Origin: Prorocentrum cordatum
Lineage: Eukaryota > Sar > Dinophyceae > Prorocentrales > Prorocentraceae
Length of the DNA stretch: 21,964 nt
Assembly: GCA_963575745.1 (NCBI GenBank)
Contig: CAUYUJ010009403.1
Coordinates: 12,501 to 34,464, forward strand
Direction of reading: 5' to 3'
Below the pieces are notes generated by a model, which was given only the letters and a program-made list of their open reading frames with translations, was not told the origin of the DNA and made no database searches. The translations under genes were made by a program, and so were the position numbers. Of the stretch, positions 21,755-21,964 are shown piece by piece; within the stretch, counting starts at the first letter, position 1; every line of letters starts with the position of its first letter.

Positions 21755-21964
21755 ACGCTACCCCCCTCCCCTGGAACCCCTCCCTTTAGGGCTTCGCCCA
21801 CACCAGAACGTCATCACTCATACCTCGCTCTTTCCGTTACCTGGGCCGGCACAGAAACGGAAAGAGCGCTTCAGAAACAGAAACCGAAATTACTCACACC
21901 ACCGTTCGTACTGGGAGCCTTGGCGTTGAGAGCTTGTTACGTCACCCCTCGCTCCTGGGAGCCT
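21755..21964. repeat. A module, copy cut by the window end
   Basis: CCCCTCCCCTGGAACCCC, hairpin, CCGAAATTACTCACACCACC (from 21884) and the first subrepeat; continues beyond the window. Confidence 0.85.
21826..21868. repeat. A-module hairpin
   Basis: Perfect 13-bp arms at 21826-21838 and 21856-21868, 17-nt loop. Confidence 0.9.

Noticed and set aside
15093-21964. CRISPR-like arrays or bacterial gene clusters
   Set aside because: Repeats are directly abutting and lack uniform unique spacers; no bacterial-type operons, ribosome-binding sites or cas-like proteins. The spliced leader places the DNA in a dinoflagellate.

Overview
The window comes from a dinoflagellate nuclear genome. The best single piece of evidence is a 22-nt sequence at 17126-17147 that matches the dinoflagellate trans-spliced leader at 21 of 22 positions. 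The GC-rich base composition, the eukaryotic LINE-type reverse transcriptase/RNase H proteins, the scarcity of host genes and the mass of GC-rich satellite fit the same picture. I cannot name the species; a large-genome dinoflagellate is an inference.

Layout. 1-880 is a pyrimidine-rich tract followed by a broken host-type gene fragment. 881-1390 is a TCC microsatellite and C/T-rich DNA. 1391-6470 is a higher-order satellite: a ~1.27-kb unit repeated about three times (plus an older, rearranged copy). Each unit has a hairpin block with five ~44-bp subrepeats ('A'), helically phased CTTGGG arrays ('B'), and two conserved ~0.32-kb half-units carrying small palindromes ('D' and 'C'). 6471-10330 is a TCC tract and a 5'-truncated LINE-type retroelement (RT, zinc knuckle, RNase H, C-terminal Cys region) with one frame break. 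10331-12631 is a TCC tract, a 515-bp retroelement fragment with 14-bp target duplications, a satellite variant ('E' plus A), then another TCC/GCCTCC tract. 12632-15867 is mostly single-copy DNA with palindromes, twin hairpins, two weak ORFs and a 149-bp tandem repeat. 15868-17109 is TCC, E, partial A and TCC again. 17124-20394 is a 3.27-kb retroelement with a spliced leader at its 5' end, an A-rich tail and perfect 14-bp target duplications. 20409-21964 returns to E, A, B, C and D satellite.

How the parts relate. All three retroelement pieces lie on the + strand and share a C-terminal CxxC...RG(L/I)HP region, so they belong to one broad family. The two insertions whose ends can be read both produced 14-bp duplications, and uninterrupted paralogous copies of both target sites are present in this window. 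The 3.27-kb element has a zinc finger, coiled coil and RNase H but no reverse transcriptase, so it was probably copied in trans from a trans-spliced mRNA. The satellites and microsatellites are probably non-coding. Their long ORFs follow from a 21-bp (two-unit) period and from triplet repeats, neither of which creates stops.

The most interesting signals are the spliced-leader retroinsertion, the pair of 14-bp target duplications with readable empty sites, the ~10.6-bp phasing of the CTTGGG satellite, and the recurrent joining of TCC tracts to the same two satellite breakpoints.
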